A DNA stretch of 64,000 nucleotides from Girardinichthys multiradiatus (GCF_021462225.1 NC_061794.1:42036914-42100913), one strand, 5' to 3'; shown: positions 23,328 to 35,654, counted from the stretch's first letter. A program made the numbers and translations. The notes: a model not told the origin generated them from the sequence alone.

Positions 23328-24463
23328 TCACCATTCCTCCAGAGCTAACTTAATTGCAAGCAGTTCTTTGTCCCCTACATCATAATTTTGATCTGTAGTG
23401 TTAAGTCGTCGAGAAAAGAACGCACAGGGATGGAATCTTCCATCCATCTGTGATTCCTGGGAGAGTACTGCCCCAACTCCTGAATCAGAAGTGTCAACTT
23501 CTAAAATGAATTGTCTAGAAGAGTCTGAGTGAACTAGAATAGGGGCTTGAGAGAACTTGTCTTTTAGGGTGAGGAAAGCCCTGTTAGCCTCAGGTGACCA
23601 GATGAAAGGGGTCTTGATGGAGGTTAGAGCCATAAGAGAAGCTGCGGTTTGGCTGTAGTTCCTTATGAACCGTTGATAGAAGTTCGCGAAACCCAAAAAG
23701 CGCTGCAGCTGTTTGCGGGTGTCAGGGACCAGCCACTCCAGGACTGCTCTGATCTTCTCCGGGTCCAAGCAAACCTGTCCACCCTCAAGAATAAATCTGA
23801 AAAACGTGACTGAGGACTTGTGGAATTCACATTTCTCCGCCTTCATAAACAGCCGGTTCTCCAAAAGCCTCTGAAGAACTAAGCAAACATGACGTTGGTG
23901 TTCCTTAATGTCACTGGAAATGATCAGAATGTCATCCAAATAAACAAAAACATTCAAAACAATCCCTGAGGACGTCGTTCACTAATGATTGTAAGACTGC
24001 GGGGGTATTGCAGAGGCCAAAAGGCATCACAAGGTACTCAAAGTGTCCAAGAAGTGTCTTGAATGCCGTCATCCACTCATCCCCCTGGCGGATCCAAACT
24101 AAGTGATAAACATTTTCAAGGTCTAGTTTAATGAAAATGGTTGCCCCGTGAACGGGTTCAAATGTAGAGGTCATGAGCGGGAGAGGATACTTATTTTTTA
24201 TTGTTATTTTATTCAACCCGTCTATACAAGGACGAAGGGACCAATCCTTCTTTCCCACAAAAAAAACCCTGCTCCCTGTGGAGATGATGAAGGGCGAATA
24301 ATACCCACAGCCAGTGACTCGTTGATATACTTCTCCATGGCCTGTTGCTCTGGCCCAGAGCAAGGGCAATGTGGCGGCAAAGAGAGGGCTTAAGTTTTAT
24401 TGAAAACCTGCTGTAAGTCATGGTATTCGGCTGGTACCTGTGAAAGGTCAGGGAACTTATCAT
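23328..24463 (-). pseudogene. Gypsy pol: reverse transcriptase and RNase H, frameshifted
   Basis: Overlapping frames at 24463-24209, 24369-23932 and 23957-23328. RT blocks are [54 protein letters not shown] and [19 protein letters not shown], then the catalytic box [12 protein letters not shown] frame change lies in the few bases before the YLDD box. RNase H follows, with the Asp-containing [18 protein letters not shown] and later [23 protein letters not shown]. Confidence 0.88.
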
Positions 24464-24944
24464 CCACTGATCCTGCCTCAGAGGGGACCTGGGCTATGGC
24501 TGACTTAAGACAACATGATAAGCAGCTAGTTGACCATGACTCCACCCGACACTCTGACCAGTCTAAATGTGGGTTGTGTCTTTGCCACCAAGGGAAACCT
24601 AAGACCAAAGAATTTGAACAGACCGTAAATACAAAAAACGAAATCTCCTCCCTATGATTGCCTGAGAGCACTAAAACCAGTGACTTGGTGCAATGGGTGA
24701 TCCGATGTAATCTCTGTCCATCCAAGGCCGAAACTAAACAGGGCGAAGGATAAGGCACTGTTTTAATCTGAGCTAAGTCCACTAATCCTTGATCAATGAG
24801 ATTTTGTTCGCTTCCCGAGTCTATCAGGCTGGATAAATTCCAGGTCTGACTATTAAACAGCAGGGATGCCGGTAAACAAAATCTGGGGGCTAAAGAGTTA
24901 TTCTTTGAGTTTGTCATTCCCCCTCCTCTACTGACGGACCCCAT
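24390..24944 (-). pseudogene. Gypsy pol: aspartic protease and start of RT
   Basis: A retropepsin-like segment. The active-site motif reads SLIDSGSEQNLID about 40 residues in, and the second conserved block is VLGFPWWQRHNPHLDW. The segment then leads to the [14 protein letters not shown] lead-in found before reverse transcriptase in sushi-like elements. Gag is not visible upstream. Confidence 0.8.
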
Positions 24945-25119
24945 CTTTTGGCCGTGATGGGCAAATGGTGCAGCAAATTATGTTGGCATTTCTGAAAACA
25001 CTTCTAACTTTGATTTAAAAGTGAAAACATTAAGTATATTTTGTGAGACACTTAAAGTAATGTCACATTTATGTGTAGTATCTATTTATGTATGTAATTT
25101 TGAAGTTTCACCATTATAT

Positions 25120-25240
25120 TTTCACATTTTGTCATCCAGCAGCCATAAATGTAAATGTAATTTTTTGGAATGTTATGTGATAGACCAACAAAAGCCATTA
25201 ATTGTGAAGATTATACCCCTACTATTTTTACTTCTGACAG
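25120..25240 (+). mobile_element. Tc1 family 7 terminal-repeat scrap
   Basis: TTCACATTTTGTCATCCAGC, then TTATGTGATAGACCAACAAA and ATTGTGAAG, match in order the terminal inverted repeat of the fish Tc1 family also seen at 9.3, 27.0 and 57.9 kb. No transposase is attached. Confidence 0.6.
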
Positions 25241-25249
25241 TCAAAATAT

Positions 25250-26806
25250 GTATGAAACACTTAACACTATATAACTCCAAGTAAATCAAACTTCTGTGAA
25301 ATCAAACTGTCCACTTAGGAAGCAACACTGATTGACAATCAGTTTCACATGTTGTTGTGCAAATGGAATAGACAACAGGGGGAAATCTTTGGCGATTAGC
25401 AAGACACACTCAATAAAGGAGCGGCTCTGCAGGTAGGGACCACAGACCACTTCTCAGTACCTATGCTTTCTGGCTGATGCTTTGGTCACTTTTTAATGTT
25501 GGTGGTGCTTTCACACTCGTGGTAGCATGAGACGGACTCTACAAGCCACACAAGTGGCTCAGGTAGTGCAGCTCATCCAGGATGGCACATCAATGCGAGC
25601 TGTGGCAAGAAAGTTTGCGGTGTCTGTTAGCGTAGGGTCCAGAGCCTGGAAGCGCTAACAGGAGACAGGCCAGTACACCAGGAGACGTAGAGGAGGCAGT
25701 AGGAGGGCAACAACCCAGCAGCAGGACCGCTACCTCCACCTTTGTGCAAGGAGGAAGAACAGGAGGAGCACTGCCAGAGCCCTGCAAAATGACCTCCAGC
25801 AGGCCACAAATGTGCATGTGTCTGCACAAACGGTTAGAAACCGACTCCATGAGGATGTATGAGGGCCTGACGTCCACAAATGGGGGTTGTGCTCACAGCC
25901 CAACACCGTGCAGGACGCTTGGCATTTGGCAGAGAACACCAGGATTGGTAAATTCGCCACTGGCGCCTTGTGTTCTTCACAGATGAAAGCAGGTTCACAC
26001 TGAGCACATGTGACAGACGTGACAGAGTCTGGAGACACCGTGGAGAGTGATCTGCTGCCTGCAACATCCTTCAGCATGACCAATTTGGCAGTGGGTCAGT
26101 AATGGTGGCATTTGTTTTGGAGGGCTTCACGGCCCTCCATGTGCTCGACAGGGGTATCCTGACTGCCATTAGGTACCGAGATGAGATCCTCAGACCCCTT
26201 GTGAGACCATATGCTGGTGCGGTTGGCCCTGGGTTCCTCCTAATGCAGGAGAATGCTAGACCTCATGTGGCTGGAGTGTGTCAGCAGTTCCTGCAAGATG
26301 AAGACATTGAAGCTATGGACTGGCCTGCCCGTTCCCCGGACCTGAATCCGATTGAACACATCTGGGACATCATGTCTCACTCCATCCACCAACATCACGT
26401 TGCACCACAGACTGTCCAGGAATTGGCGGATGCTTTAGTCCAGGTCTGGGAGGAGATCCTTCAAGAGGCCATCCGCCGTCTCATCAGGAGCATGCCCAGG
26501 CGTTGTAGGGAGGTCATACAGGCACATGGAGGCCACGCACAATACTAAGCCTCATTTTGACTTGTTTTAAGGACATTACATCGAAGTTGGATCAGTCTGT
26601 AGTGTGTTTTTCCACTTTAATTTTGTGTGTGACTCCAAATCCAGGCCTCCATTGGTTAATAAATTTGATTTCCATTGATGATTTTTGTGTGATTTTGTTG
26701 TCAGCACATTCAACTTTGTACAGAATAAAGTATTCAATGAGAATATTTCATTCATTCAGATCTAGGATGTGTTATTTGAGTGTTCCATTTATTTTTTTGA
26801 GCAGTG
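25250..26806 (+). mobile_element. Tc1 family 6 copy, nearly full length
   Basis: The right end reads TTTTTTGAGCAGTG followed by TA 26807-26808. The left inverted repeat survives from about 25255 (AACACTTAACACTATATAAC) but its outermost bases are lost. The transposase frame runs on the plus strand between them and is broken in the N-terminal half. Confidence 0.88.
25527..26548 (+). pseudogene. Tc1 family 6 transposase, N-terminal half broken, C-terminal half open
   Basis: Starts near 25527 with MRRTLQATQVAQVVQLIQDG and a helix-turn-helix. A stop follows the WKR segment at about 25658, with further breaks near 25870 and 25950. 26102-26548 is open for 148 residues and holds PGFLLMQENARPHVAG and DLNPIEHIWDIMSHS. 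The usual catalytic Asp in the second motif (QDNARPH) reads Glu here (QENARPH). Confidence 0.88.
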
Positions 26807-26949
26807 TATATGAACTGTGGGTGCAAATGCATTTGCATCCCTTGTTCATTTTACATACAAAATTTGATTTGCACCTGGTTTGTAGACCAGCTTTGCGCAT
26901 GCAATCCAGTTTGCACTTGTTTTATACATGCAAATCTTTTTAAACATCA

Positions 26950-27160
26950 GGCCCTATGTGTGGTAGAAAATCAACACTGCACATTGCCCTGGACATCCCC
27001 ATCCCCATGGTGACACATGAAGGTGGCAGCATCATGCTGTGGGGATGCTATTTTCAGCAGGAACATGGAAGCTGGACAGAGGGATGTGACGCTGGATGGA
27101 GCCAAATACAGGGCAATCCTGGAAGAAACAGTCTCAGAATGCTGGGTGAAACACTCTATG
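26950..27160 (+). mobile_element. Tc1 family 7 central scrap
   Basis: CTATGTGTGGTAGAAAATCA, GGTGGCAGCATCATGCTGTG and GGAGCCAAATACAGGGCAAT follow each other as in the middle of a Tc1 transposase gene (YVWRKNPTL, GGSIMLWGC, KYRAILEE). No ends are visible, and the flanks are unassigned. Confidence 0.7.
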
Positions 27161-27963
27161 TATTGTGAGGAGCTTCCTTGTCTAGATACATGGCTCCTAT
27201 CTCCTCCTTTGGCCATGTTAAAATTCTTGCAGAGTAGCTGATGACTGGCAGGGTGGCAAAGATCGCTTGATTTTTTTTTTTACACCATTCACCGGACTTC
27301 TCAGGACCTGTTTTACTCTTTGTAGATACTTGGTTGTGGTTGACTTGCTCGCTACGTCATCAGGGTTGCCTCTGGGATCCCAAGATATTAGCAGTTGTCT
27401 TCCACTCCAATGTTACTCTAGTGTCTGGTTGTTCAACCCCTTGACCCTCTTGGATTCCATTTGGCTACACTCATCTAGTCAGAATTACATTCTGATGCAT
27501 TTCCTTTATATACTGGTACGGTGGATCAGTTAGTCGATGCCTCGCTCATTCTTGGCATACAGCTTGTCAAAGTTGTGGAGGAGGAGATTAATTGTGGCTC
27601 CACTTTGAATACAAATGTATATGCACGGTATCAAGGGTACTGACAATTTGTTTTTGCACACAAAAGCAGTTAACATCTTCCATCATGTTCATCTGCGTCA
27701 CCTTGTCCCTGGTAACCTCCAGGCAATCAAGCAGTCATGCATAGAAAGTGTGACAGCATGATTAATTGCGCCTAGTTCAGAGGCAAACCAAGCTGGCCAA
27801 CAGATAAGCGAGGATTCCTCAGCAACAGAAAAGAAGTAACTATTTAACTGTTCTGTGTGAAGAAGGGACTGTTATGATGATAAATGAATGCACAGAAACA
27901 TTCTGCTGATGTCTTTAAAACAAACTGTCTGAGAATTTAAAACAATATATTTTTCAGAAGACT
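27161..27963. other. Unassigned sequence
   Basis: About 800 bp before the solo LTR. It contains no supported gene and no recognisable repeat ends. Confidence 0.4.
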
Positions 27964-27968
27964 AAATG

Positions 27969-29084
27969 TGTCAGGTTTCGACATTTGGGACTTTGTTTGT
28001 GGTTTTGTGTTTGTTTACATTTGTCTAGGTGTTTTCTAGTTTGGGTTTTGTAGTCATGTTTGTTTGTTTATTTCCTTCTGCTCCCTGATTGTTTTGTTCT
28101 CTCTACTGCCTCCTAGTGTTTGTTGTTTTCTCTCCCCTCGCTCTCAGTTTCTTTAGTGGTTGCTTTCTTATTACTTTGTATGGTTTTCTTATGATTATTA
28201 TTATTCTTATTATAATTATAGTTCTTTGGCTTCCTTGGGTTCTCTAGTTTAGTTTCCCGTTTAGTATCTCTGTGTTTATTTATGGTTAGGTATTTGTTCT
28301 CTCTTCTAGTTTATTAGTTTTTTTTTCCTGTTCCTCCTCTTGTCTTTTGGTTCCCCTTCTGTGGTTGTTTGCTCGGTGTTCGTTTCTCTTTTTATTTGCA
28401 GTTCTTTCCCAGTTCAGTTCCTCGGTTTAGTCTCTATTGTTTCAGTCCCTCCTTATAGGTTAGCTTTAGTTATTGTTTACGTTTGGTTTACATTTATTCT
28501 AGTCCTCGCTTTCTCTGCTTCCTTCTCAGTTAGTTCAGTCAGTGTTGGTTCAGGTTTGTTTACTTTTGTGGTTAGGGTTTCTTTATGGTTTCTTTTGTTA
28601 ATTCATATTTTGCCAGTTTCTTAGATCTTAGGTTGTTGTGTTTCTTCTGTTCCCTCCAGTTTCTCAGTTTCCTTTAGTTCATGGTTATTCCTGATTCTTA
28701 TGCTTCTTTTGGTTATTTATCTTTGTCTATAGTTTTGTTTAGGTCTGTTCACTGTATTGTTAATTAGTTCCTTCTCCCATGCTTTAGTCCTGTATTAGTT
28801 TCACCTGTTCCCTCTGCCTCCCTGTTTCCATGTCACACCTGTTCCTAGTTCTTTTGATTACCTGCCCTTTGTTACCCTCTGTATATTAGTTGTTCTAGTC
28901 TCATTGTTTGTCGTTGGTTCCTCCTGTTCACTACCATGATTATGTTCAGTTTGTGCTATTCTTCTGCTCTATGAATTCATGTAAATTCCTGCAGTGACTT
29001 CAAATAAAGATGAAGCTGTCCTTTAACATGCTGCTGTCCAGCTCTTGGCTGCACTTTGGTCCACTTCAGCCGAGGAATGTGACA
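27969..29084 (+). mobile_element. Solo LTR (1116 bp) with 5-bp target duplication
   Basis: Starts TGTCAGG and ends TGTGACA, with the inverted TGTCA/TGACA typical of LTR termini. It is flanked by the perfect direct repeat AAATG at 27964-27968 and 29085-29089. A polyadenylation signal AATAAA lies near the 3' end (about 29003), about 80 bp before the terminus. The body is T-rich with many GTTT and CCT words, and no pol sequence lies beside it, so it is best read as a solo LTR left by recombination. Confidence 0.85.
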
Positions 29085-29089
29085 AAATG

Positions 29090-30450
29090 GGTTTTAATCT
29101 ACCATTTAGACGCTTTGATGGTGCCTGAAATAGAAGCATAAACTATTGCTGCCATATTCAATTTAAAAGACAAAGGGGGGGGTTTAGTGCAAATGCACCA
29201 AGAGACTGGAGAAGGTTTTGCAAATTCCAACTTTATTTCTCTTACTGTGAACTCAGCAAATCCAAATGTGCAAGCTGAGGTGATTTCCCGAAGTACTGCC
29301 TCTGCTCATCTGCTGCGCATGATTGAATTAGACCACAGATTATTATGTAGGCTGGGGGTAGTGGGCAAGCAGATAGGCATGACTTCTGAAGTTATTAATT
29401 ACAACTCTGAAATGCTTCACCCCTGCTGACTACTTTACACAGGACATGACAGCGAATGCAGCTGAGCATAGCTGCTGTTGACTGGATGCAGAAAACGTGT
29501 TTGTGAGATCTTTAAAGCACACATAGCAATACATTTCAATCATCTCCACCACTGTCTCCATCACAGATTACTGACAGCTTTTTATGATTTCTAATTTTGT
29601 TTGCTTCTCCACCTTGTCCGTAGATTTGCTCAGCAACCATGAAGATGACATTCGAAGATTCACAGAAGAATAACCCTTAATGTGACATTTGGATCTTCCA
29701 ATTTGGCTGTCCTTGCTTTGTAGTGTGTAAACATGGCCTTGAATAATAAGGAGAATGAAGACAGGAGGGTGGCCTCAATGTGTAATTAGGCATTAACCCT
29801 GCTTTAAATGTGAGTCATAGGAGTAATAGTGATGACCCCTGCCTGAAAACACACACACATGCACATATTCAGACAGACGTAGTAATGTCAGAAAGAGAGA
29901 TGCTCTTTACAGCAAAGTTGGCAACACAGCATGAGCAGAATGAAAAGGCTAGCTTCCCTACCAGCAATTTTTTAAAGAAATAGAAAACATTACACTGCCT
30001 TCTGTTTAAGACGTGGGAAAAATGGGTTGAAAAATGGATGGTGAAATGAAGTGTGTTGAAATTTTATCCTGGTTAAGATGTTGTTAGGAACTGAAATATT
30101 GCAGTAAATTCTGAGCTCTATGTTCTGTATAAACCATCTTGGTGGGTCCCGTGTTTGCCTGATCAAAGTTTCCCCCAGTGTATGAGAAAATGATAACAAT
30201 TTGCCAGCATCAGCAAGTCAAATGGCCAGACCCTCATCCAACAAAAAAAAATGTTGATTTTAATTTTTTCACCTGAAGCTCCAAGGAGATTTCTTCAACA
30301 AATTTCCTATTCAGAATAGCTGAATTTTATTAATATTAAATGTATGGTTATTGCTTACTTTTATCTAAAATCCAAACAGTCTTTCCCTAAATGTATTTTT
30401 GACATGCTGTAGGCAGTTAAACAAAAACCGTCGGCAAAAATAATAAACCC
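29090..30450. other. Unassigned sequence
   Basis: No recognisable gene or repeat. Short ORFs (29187-29429 and 29990-30199) show no motif. Confidence 0.45.
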
Positions 30451-30458
30451 ATTTAAAA

Positions 30459-30672
30459 CAGTGTTTCTTAAACATGGTCCTCTGGGCCCACAGTCCTGCA
30501 CGCCTGCTCACAGCACACTTGATTAAGATGATTGCATTACTTCCTCAGGGTGCCCTCAAGTGCCACAGAAGCCTGTTAATCACCCATTCATTTAAGTCAG
30601 GTGTGTGGCAGCAGGGAAACAGCTAAAACATGCAGAACACTAGGCCCTGAGGACCAGGGTTAAGAAACTCTG
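30459..30672. mobile_element. hAT-type MITE (214 bp) with perfect 8-bp target duplication
   Basis: The inverted ends are CAGTGTTTCTTAAACATGGTC and the complement of GACCAGGGTTAAGAAACTCTG (three mismatches in 21). The flanks are the identical 8-mer ATTTAAAA at 30451-30458 and 30673-30680. The 8-bp duplication and the CAG-type ends point to hAT. There is no coding capacity. Confidence 0.92.
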
Positions 30673-30680
30673 ATTTAAAA

Positions 30681-31829
30681 GAATGTACATTTAAAGGGCT
30701 TCAGACTTTGATTCAAGCCTAAGAGATTGCTGACCAAGCCTTCAGCAGCATCCTCCCAAGGAATACAATAAAGATGAGTTTCTTCAATATTTCACGCTGC
30801 TACATAATATTTGGCTTTTTCTCGACTCCTTGATCCACTAATAATACACACACTGATTCAGCAAACCCACAGAGTGTTATTATCGAGCCCTTCAGAGCCG
30901 TCACCCTGTGGAGAGGCACCGCTGTGCAGCAATAAATCTGGAATTCAATTAACCCAAGCACATCTTGACCTTTGATATTGTAAAACAACATAAGAGGGTA
31001 GTTATCACTGTGTGTTAATGTTAAGGAAATACAATGCAATACTGTAAATGCAACAGACAGTTTTGTATTTAACTCCTTGCCATTTGTGTAGCTATTCTGT
31101 TCCAATTTTTTAAATCCGCCCATCTGTCTCTATTGATCAGTATTCAGTATCCCTTCCCGTCTCCGGGGAGATGTATTGACATGCAAAGCTGCAGTGTGTC
31201 GTATCAATAATTTACACAGTGATTGTGCCGTTCCATCAGCAGGCAACAGAAGATCACAACGACGAATATGCATAAAGCATTAATGTTATTGTGTCCATCT
31301 GATTTATCGCTGCACTTGAAGAGGAGGTAGAAATCGAATGTTTGCCTGCATTTATGCCATCCACCAAAGCAATACAAAAAATGATTTTAAGCTAATTTAC
31401 AGGCTAATGCATAATAAATTACTCATTGATTTCAGCCTTTTACCTAAAGCTGGCTAAGGTTAATGATCTACTTAAGTAAACAATCTATAAATAAAGTTAA
31501 ATTCCAGATTAAGCTAATTTCTGTGTTGACAATTAAAGCATTCCAATATCAGAGCAAATTTAGATGTTTTAAATGAATGAATGTTCCTTAATTATTTCCA
31601 TTTTGTTCCTTGCAGATCTTTACAACTAAAATAACTTACATTAGCAAGTTACACTAATAATACTGGCAGTAAAGCAATAACCATCAATAAAAAGCATGCC
31701 ATTTTGTGTATTTAGAGCATATTGTAGAACACTGCATGTTTATTGTTAAGATACATAAAGCATTACAACACAACCTTTTATTTTAGCAACAAATATTCAC
31801 ACTAAAATGTAATGGCCCCTCCAAAACAT
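30681..31829. other. Unassigned sequence
   Basis: About 1.1 kb, AT-rich, without a supported gene or repeat. Confidence 0.4.
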
Positions 31830-32440
31830 TAATTATATTGTCTTCAAGCCCCTTTGTAAATAATTTAGCTGTGTTCCTAGGGTCATTGTCAATTTGGAAG
31901 TCATGTCTGCCCTAACTTTAACTTCTTGAATAAAGGCTTTAGACATTGATTCAATATATCCACATTGTGTTTTGGTCTCTCATGGAGCCATCAATTGAAG
32001 CACATTATTCCTTCCTAGGGCAAAACATCAATACTACATGATGCTACCACCCTTGTACTGTACAGTTGGGATGGTGTTCTCAGGCTTGCAAGCTTCCTCT
32101 TTTCCCTCCAAATGAAACAATAGTCGTTATGGTCAAACACTTTAATTATAGGTTCATCGGACCACAGCACATGTCTGCAAATACTCAGGTCTTTGTCCCT
32201 CAGTGCATTTGCAATAAATAGCTTCTTCCTTGCTGACTGGTCTATCAGTTCATGTCGGTACAGAACTCGTTTCACTCTGGATAAGATGTTTTCTTACCAG
32301 CTTTACAAGGTCCTTTACATTTGTTCTTGGGTTGATTTCAAATATTTCACATTTCAAACCAAAACAAATTCATCTCTGGAACAGAAAACCCATCTCCTTC
32401 CTAAAGCCTATGATGGCTGGACATTCCGATGCTGCTTTTA
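31830..32440 (-). mobile_element. Sleeping Beauty-like Tc1 remnant, reverse orientation
   Basis: The minus strand, read from 32440 down, gives a decayed Tc1 transposase: a linker (HRLRKEMGF-like), then RVLYRHELIDQSARKKLF, HVLWSDEPIIKVF with the first catalytic Asp, and HNDYCFIWREKRKLASLRTP. At DNA level it continues to the second Asp region (FQIDNDPRNTAK-like) near 31870. No inverted repeats are visible. The open piece 32275-32015 is 86 residues. Confidence 0.82.
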
Positions 32441-32635
32441 CTTGCATATATTTGTTTTAACAGAAGTGGCAATAAGTGTAGCACCAGTGATTTTGTTAAA
32501 AACAGTTCTTTCTTAACATCATATCCACAGAACTGTGAGCAAGTTTGTGTATGTGTGACTCTTCTCCTCTCCTTCCAGGGTGTGACTGGCAGGTGTAGGC
32601 TCCACAGCTGCAGCTCATCAGAATGGTAAATGGAC

Positions 32636-32880
32636 ATAACTAATATGTAGCAACTTTCCAGTCATGCCACTAAAAGCACTTTACACTCTAGAGCCACATT
32701 CACCCAAAGGCACTCAAAAACATGCACAAATTCATACACCGATACTCTGATCAGTAGACAACTAGAGGTTAAGTGCCTTGCACATTGACATTTGACAGGA
32801 GGAAGCTGGAATCAAACCCACAACTTTCAGATTGCAAGACTACTATTCTTCCCAATGAGCCACAGTCACCTCAAGCCTCA
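32636..32880. repeat. Dispersed fish repeat of uncertain class
   Basis: Starts AATGGTAAATGGACATAACT and contains AAAAGCACTTTACACT, GCCACATTCACCC, TTAAGTGCCTTGCACA and CAAACCCACAACTTTCAGAT, with GAGCCACAG at the end. Read in reverse, the end resembles a tRNA-like A-box/B-box head, which suggests a SINE in minus orientation. This is recalled similarity only. Confidence 0.5.
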
Positions 32881-33069
32881 GAAGGAGCATAAAGTGGAGC
32901 TGGTTCCCTGAGACAGACACCAGATTGTTTTGCTCACATTAGCTTCACTGAGCTTCTGGCGAGTGGAGCCGCGGCACTCTATGGGATACTGCGTCGAAAG
33001 CGTCGGAGGGGGAAGCGAGCTGGCGCGCCGGTAAAGCTCCGCAAAGGAGGACTTCGCAAACCACTGCCT

Positions 33070-34170
33070 TCAATCCACCTGGCAAGTGTCCGCTCTCTAA
33101 ACAACAAGATGGACGAGCTGCTTCTTCTCACCGATAAAAACACCGACCTCCGCGGATCAGCGGTTCTCTGCTTCACCGAGACATGGCTGAGTGAAAACAT
33201 ACCGGACTGTGCACTGCTGATGCCGGGCTTCCAGCTGTTCAGAGCGGATCGCAGCGCGGAGCTATCGGGGAAGAAGCGAGGAGGCGGAATCTGCTTCTAT
33301 ATAAATGGAGGTTGGTGCAGAGACATAAAAGTGCTGGGGAAAACATGTAGTCCTGATCTGGAGTCATTTTCCATAAACTATAAACCGTTTTATTCACCGA
33401 GAGAGTTTTCCTTGTTTATAATAATTGGCTCATATTTTCCACCGCATGGCTGCACTTCTGCCGCTGAAAAACATCTCGCTGAGCTGATTACAGACGTGGA
33501 GAAAAAATACAACTAACTGATGTGGTGACATCATACATCTGTTTCTGTGAGGACATGTGTGTGCAGACCAAGACCTTCTGCACCTTTGGGAATAACAAGC
33601 CATGGTTTACTCCACATCTCAGGAACCTGCGCAGGGATAATGAAGAAGCTCACAGCAGTGGAGATTGGGCGCGGTACAGGCAGGCCAGGAACAAACTAAC
33701 AAAGGAGATCAAAGCAGCCAAAAGAAGCTACAGTGAGAAGCTTAAGAACAGCCTTTCTACTGGTGATGCTTCGGCTGTATGGACCGGTCTGAGAAACCTG
33801 AGTGCCTATAGGAGCCCCCAACCCACCCACCCTGAACAGAATCCTCGCCTGACTAACCGTCTCATTGGCTTCTACTGCAGACATGACAGGAAGCTGTTCA
33901 CACCTCAGACCATCTCCTCCACATCCCATTTAGGACCACATTCTTCACATAAAGCAACCAACACCCTACCTTCAGATCCTCTGCCTGCACTAAAGATCTC
34001 TGAGGAAGATGTGAATAGACTCTTTCAGCGCATGAAAATAAAGAAACCTGGAGGACCTGATAACGTCTCCCCATCATGCCTGAAAGCCTGTGCAAATCAA
34101 CTCGCCCGGATCTTCACCCAGATCTTCAACAAGTCACTGGAGACGTGTGAGGTGCCCTCCTGCATCAAAC
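33070..34170 (+). pseudogene. LINE ORF2 5' half: truncated APE endonuclease and linker
   Basis: 33070-33516 gives LASVRSLNNKMDEL, the canonical start of an APE-like endonuclease, then CFTETWLSENIPD (with the catalytic Glu) and KKRGGGICFYINGGWC. The frame stops at 33516, where about half of the endonuclease is deleted. A second frame (33522-34170) resumes with NNKPWFTPHLRNLRRDNEEAH and KIKKPGGPDNVSPSCLKA, the region just before RT. The frame ends at the inserted LTR-like element. Confidence 0.87.
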
Positions 34171-34599
34171 TGTTGGGACCACAGCCATGGTTACAACGTG
34201 AAAGGCCAGTACAGAATTTATGGAACTTTCAAAATAAATTACATTAACCTACTTCCGGCACAGTCAAGAAACAGGGTAACTGCAGACTTCTTGTGACGTC
34301 ACTGTCCAAATAAAAGCACTGCTCTTGCTACATCCTGTCTCCTCCAACCGGACTCCGCTGCGAGGCTGGCAGCAGAGACAGCGCGCTAATGTCTCTTTGC
34401 TGGCAAACAGACATAACTCTTCAACTGGATCCGAGTGTCATATGATCATCGATCATATGCACTAAGATAAGTACAAATGAATCACAGTTCGTGTATCTGG
34501 TAGATTCATTCATAACGGGATAATTAAGGTATACGCCTGGCTTGACTTTTCTCTCTGAGGCCTACAGAAATTTTTCTGCTACCTGTATGACCCCTTCTC

Positions 34600-35654
34600 T
34601 TTTCCAATGGTTATAATCAGTCTGACAGAGGGAGGTATCCCAATCATTGTGGTTTTTAGTATAACAATGACCATCAGTGGGACCCTTTGTGGGGTGCCTT
34701 GAGACGACATTGTTGTAAATAAGCGCCGTTTAACTAAATAATCTGAACTGAAACTATCTGTGTAGTTATGCTGCGATAGGCTTAGGCTGCTGGAGGACAT
34801 AACGACCACTTTCACCCTCTTCGCTACATTCTCACACTACTCTCCAATTTTGCATTGTTTGCTGTTATTTCAGCTTTTAACCTTGTTCTCTCTTTTCTCT
34901 TCCTAGAAGCTACACCTGGCCTGGCTCTGTGTCTGCCTGTGACACCTTTCTGGAGAGGGGAATTGTCCGAGCTTCTGCTGGCAACAACTTAATGCTCACC
35001 CTCTACCGATGATCCACATAGCCCTGTCTTTTAGTGTTTAACCCTTTCTCTCTCCTTGACATGGAAATTGACTGAGCTTTTACTGTAACTAATTATATGT
35101 GCTCTCTTTCAGACTCTAATCTTGAAAACTGGCTCAGAGTTGATCTGTTCTTTCTTTCTAGGTGAAACGACTAAAGGAGCTACATCCATTAACATTTACT
35201 TTTCCTTCCCATAGAAAGTACTCCTGGATCAGTGCTTCTGTGTTCTTTTTGTGTCTCTACTCTGTTCTCTCAAACCCCCAGTCGGTCGTGGCAGATGGCC
35301 ACTCATACTGAGCCTGGTTCTGCTGGAGGTTTCTTCCTGTTAAAAGGGAGTTTTTCCTCTCCGCTGTCGCTACATTCATGCTCAGTATGAGGGATTGCTG
35401 CAAAGTCAACGCCAGTGACTGTCCACTGTCTCTACATGCTCATCCGGGAGGAGGGAATGCTGCAAGTCACTGATTTGATGCAATCTGCTGGGTTTCCTTA
35501 GATAGAAAAACTTTTTATCCAATTTGAATAAATAACTAACTCTGACTGCACTGTTCAATTGTTAGGTTTAATTGGAATGTATGTAACTGACTGTTGTGAA
35601 GTGCCTTGAGACATTGGCGCTATATAAATAAAACTGAATTGAATTGAATTGAAT
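34600..35654 (+). mobile_element. L2-type LINE 3' untranslated tail
   Basis: Contains the hallmarks of the most common fish L2 tail: CTGGTTCTGCTGGAGGTTTC, TTCCTGTTAAAAGGGAGTTT, GAGGGATTGCTGCAAAGTCA, GGTTTCCTTAGATAGAAAAA and GGCGCTATATAAATAAAACT, ending in (GAATT)n at about 35634-35654. No coding part is attached, so it is a strongly 5'-truncated insertion. Confidence 0.82.

Larger units (their letters stand above)
21440..24958 (-). mobile_element. Ty3/gypsy retrotransposon remnant (sushi-like), reverse orientation, with SINE insertion
   Basis: On the minus strand from 24958 down it shows the order protease, reverse transcriptase, RNase H, integrase, C-terminal domain, which is the Ty3/gypsy order. 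No LTRs are visible at either end and gag is missing, so the copy is truncated on both sides. A tRNA-derived SINE interrupts it at about 22733-22977. Several frameshifts are present. The residue pattern resembles sushi-type fish chromoviruses. Confidence 0.9.

Noticed and set aside
28340..28624. A hydrophobic ORF of 94 residues
   Set aside because: It lies entirely inside the T-rich solo LTR, where Phe, Val and Leu codons dominate by composition.
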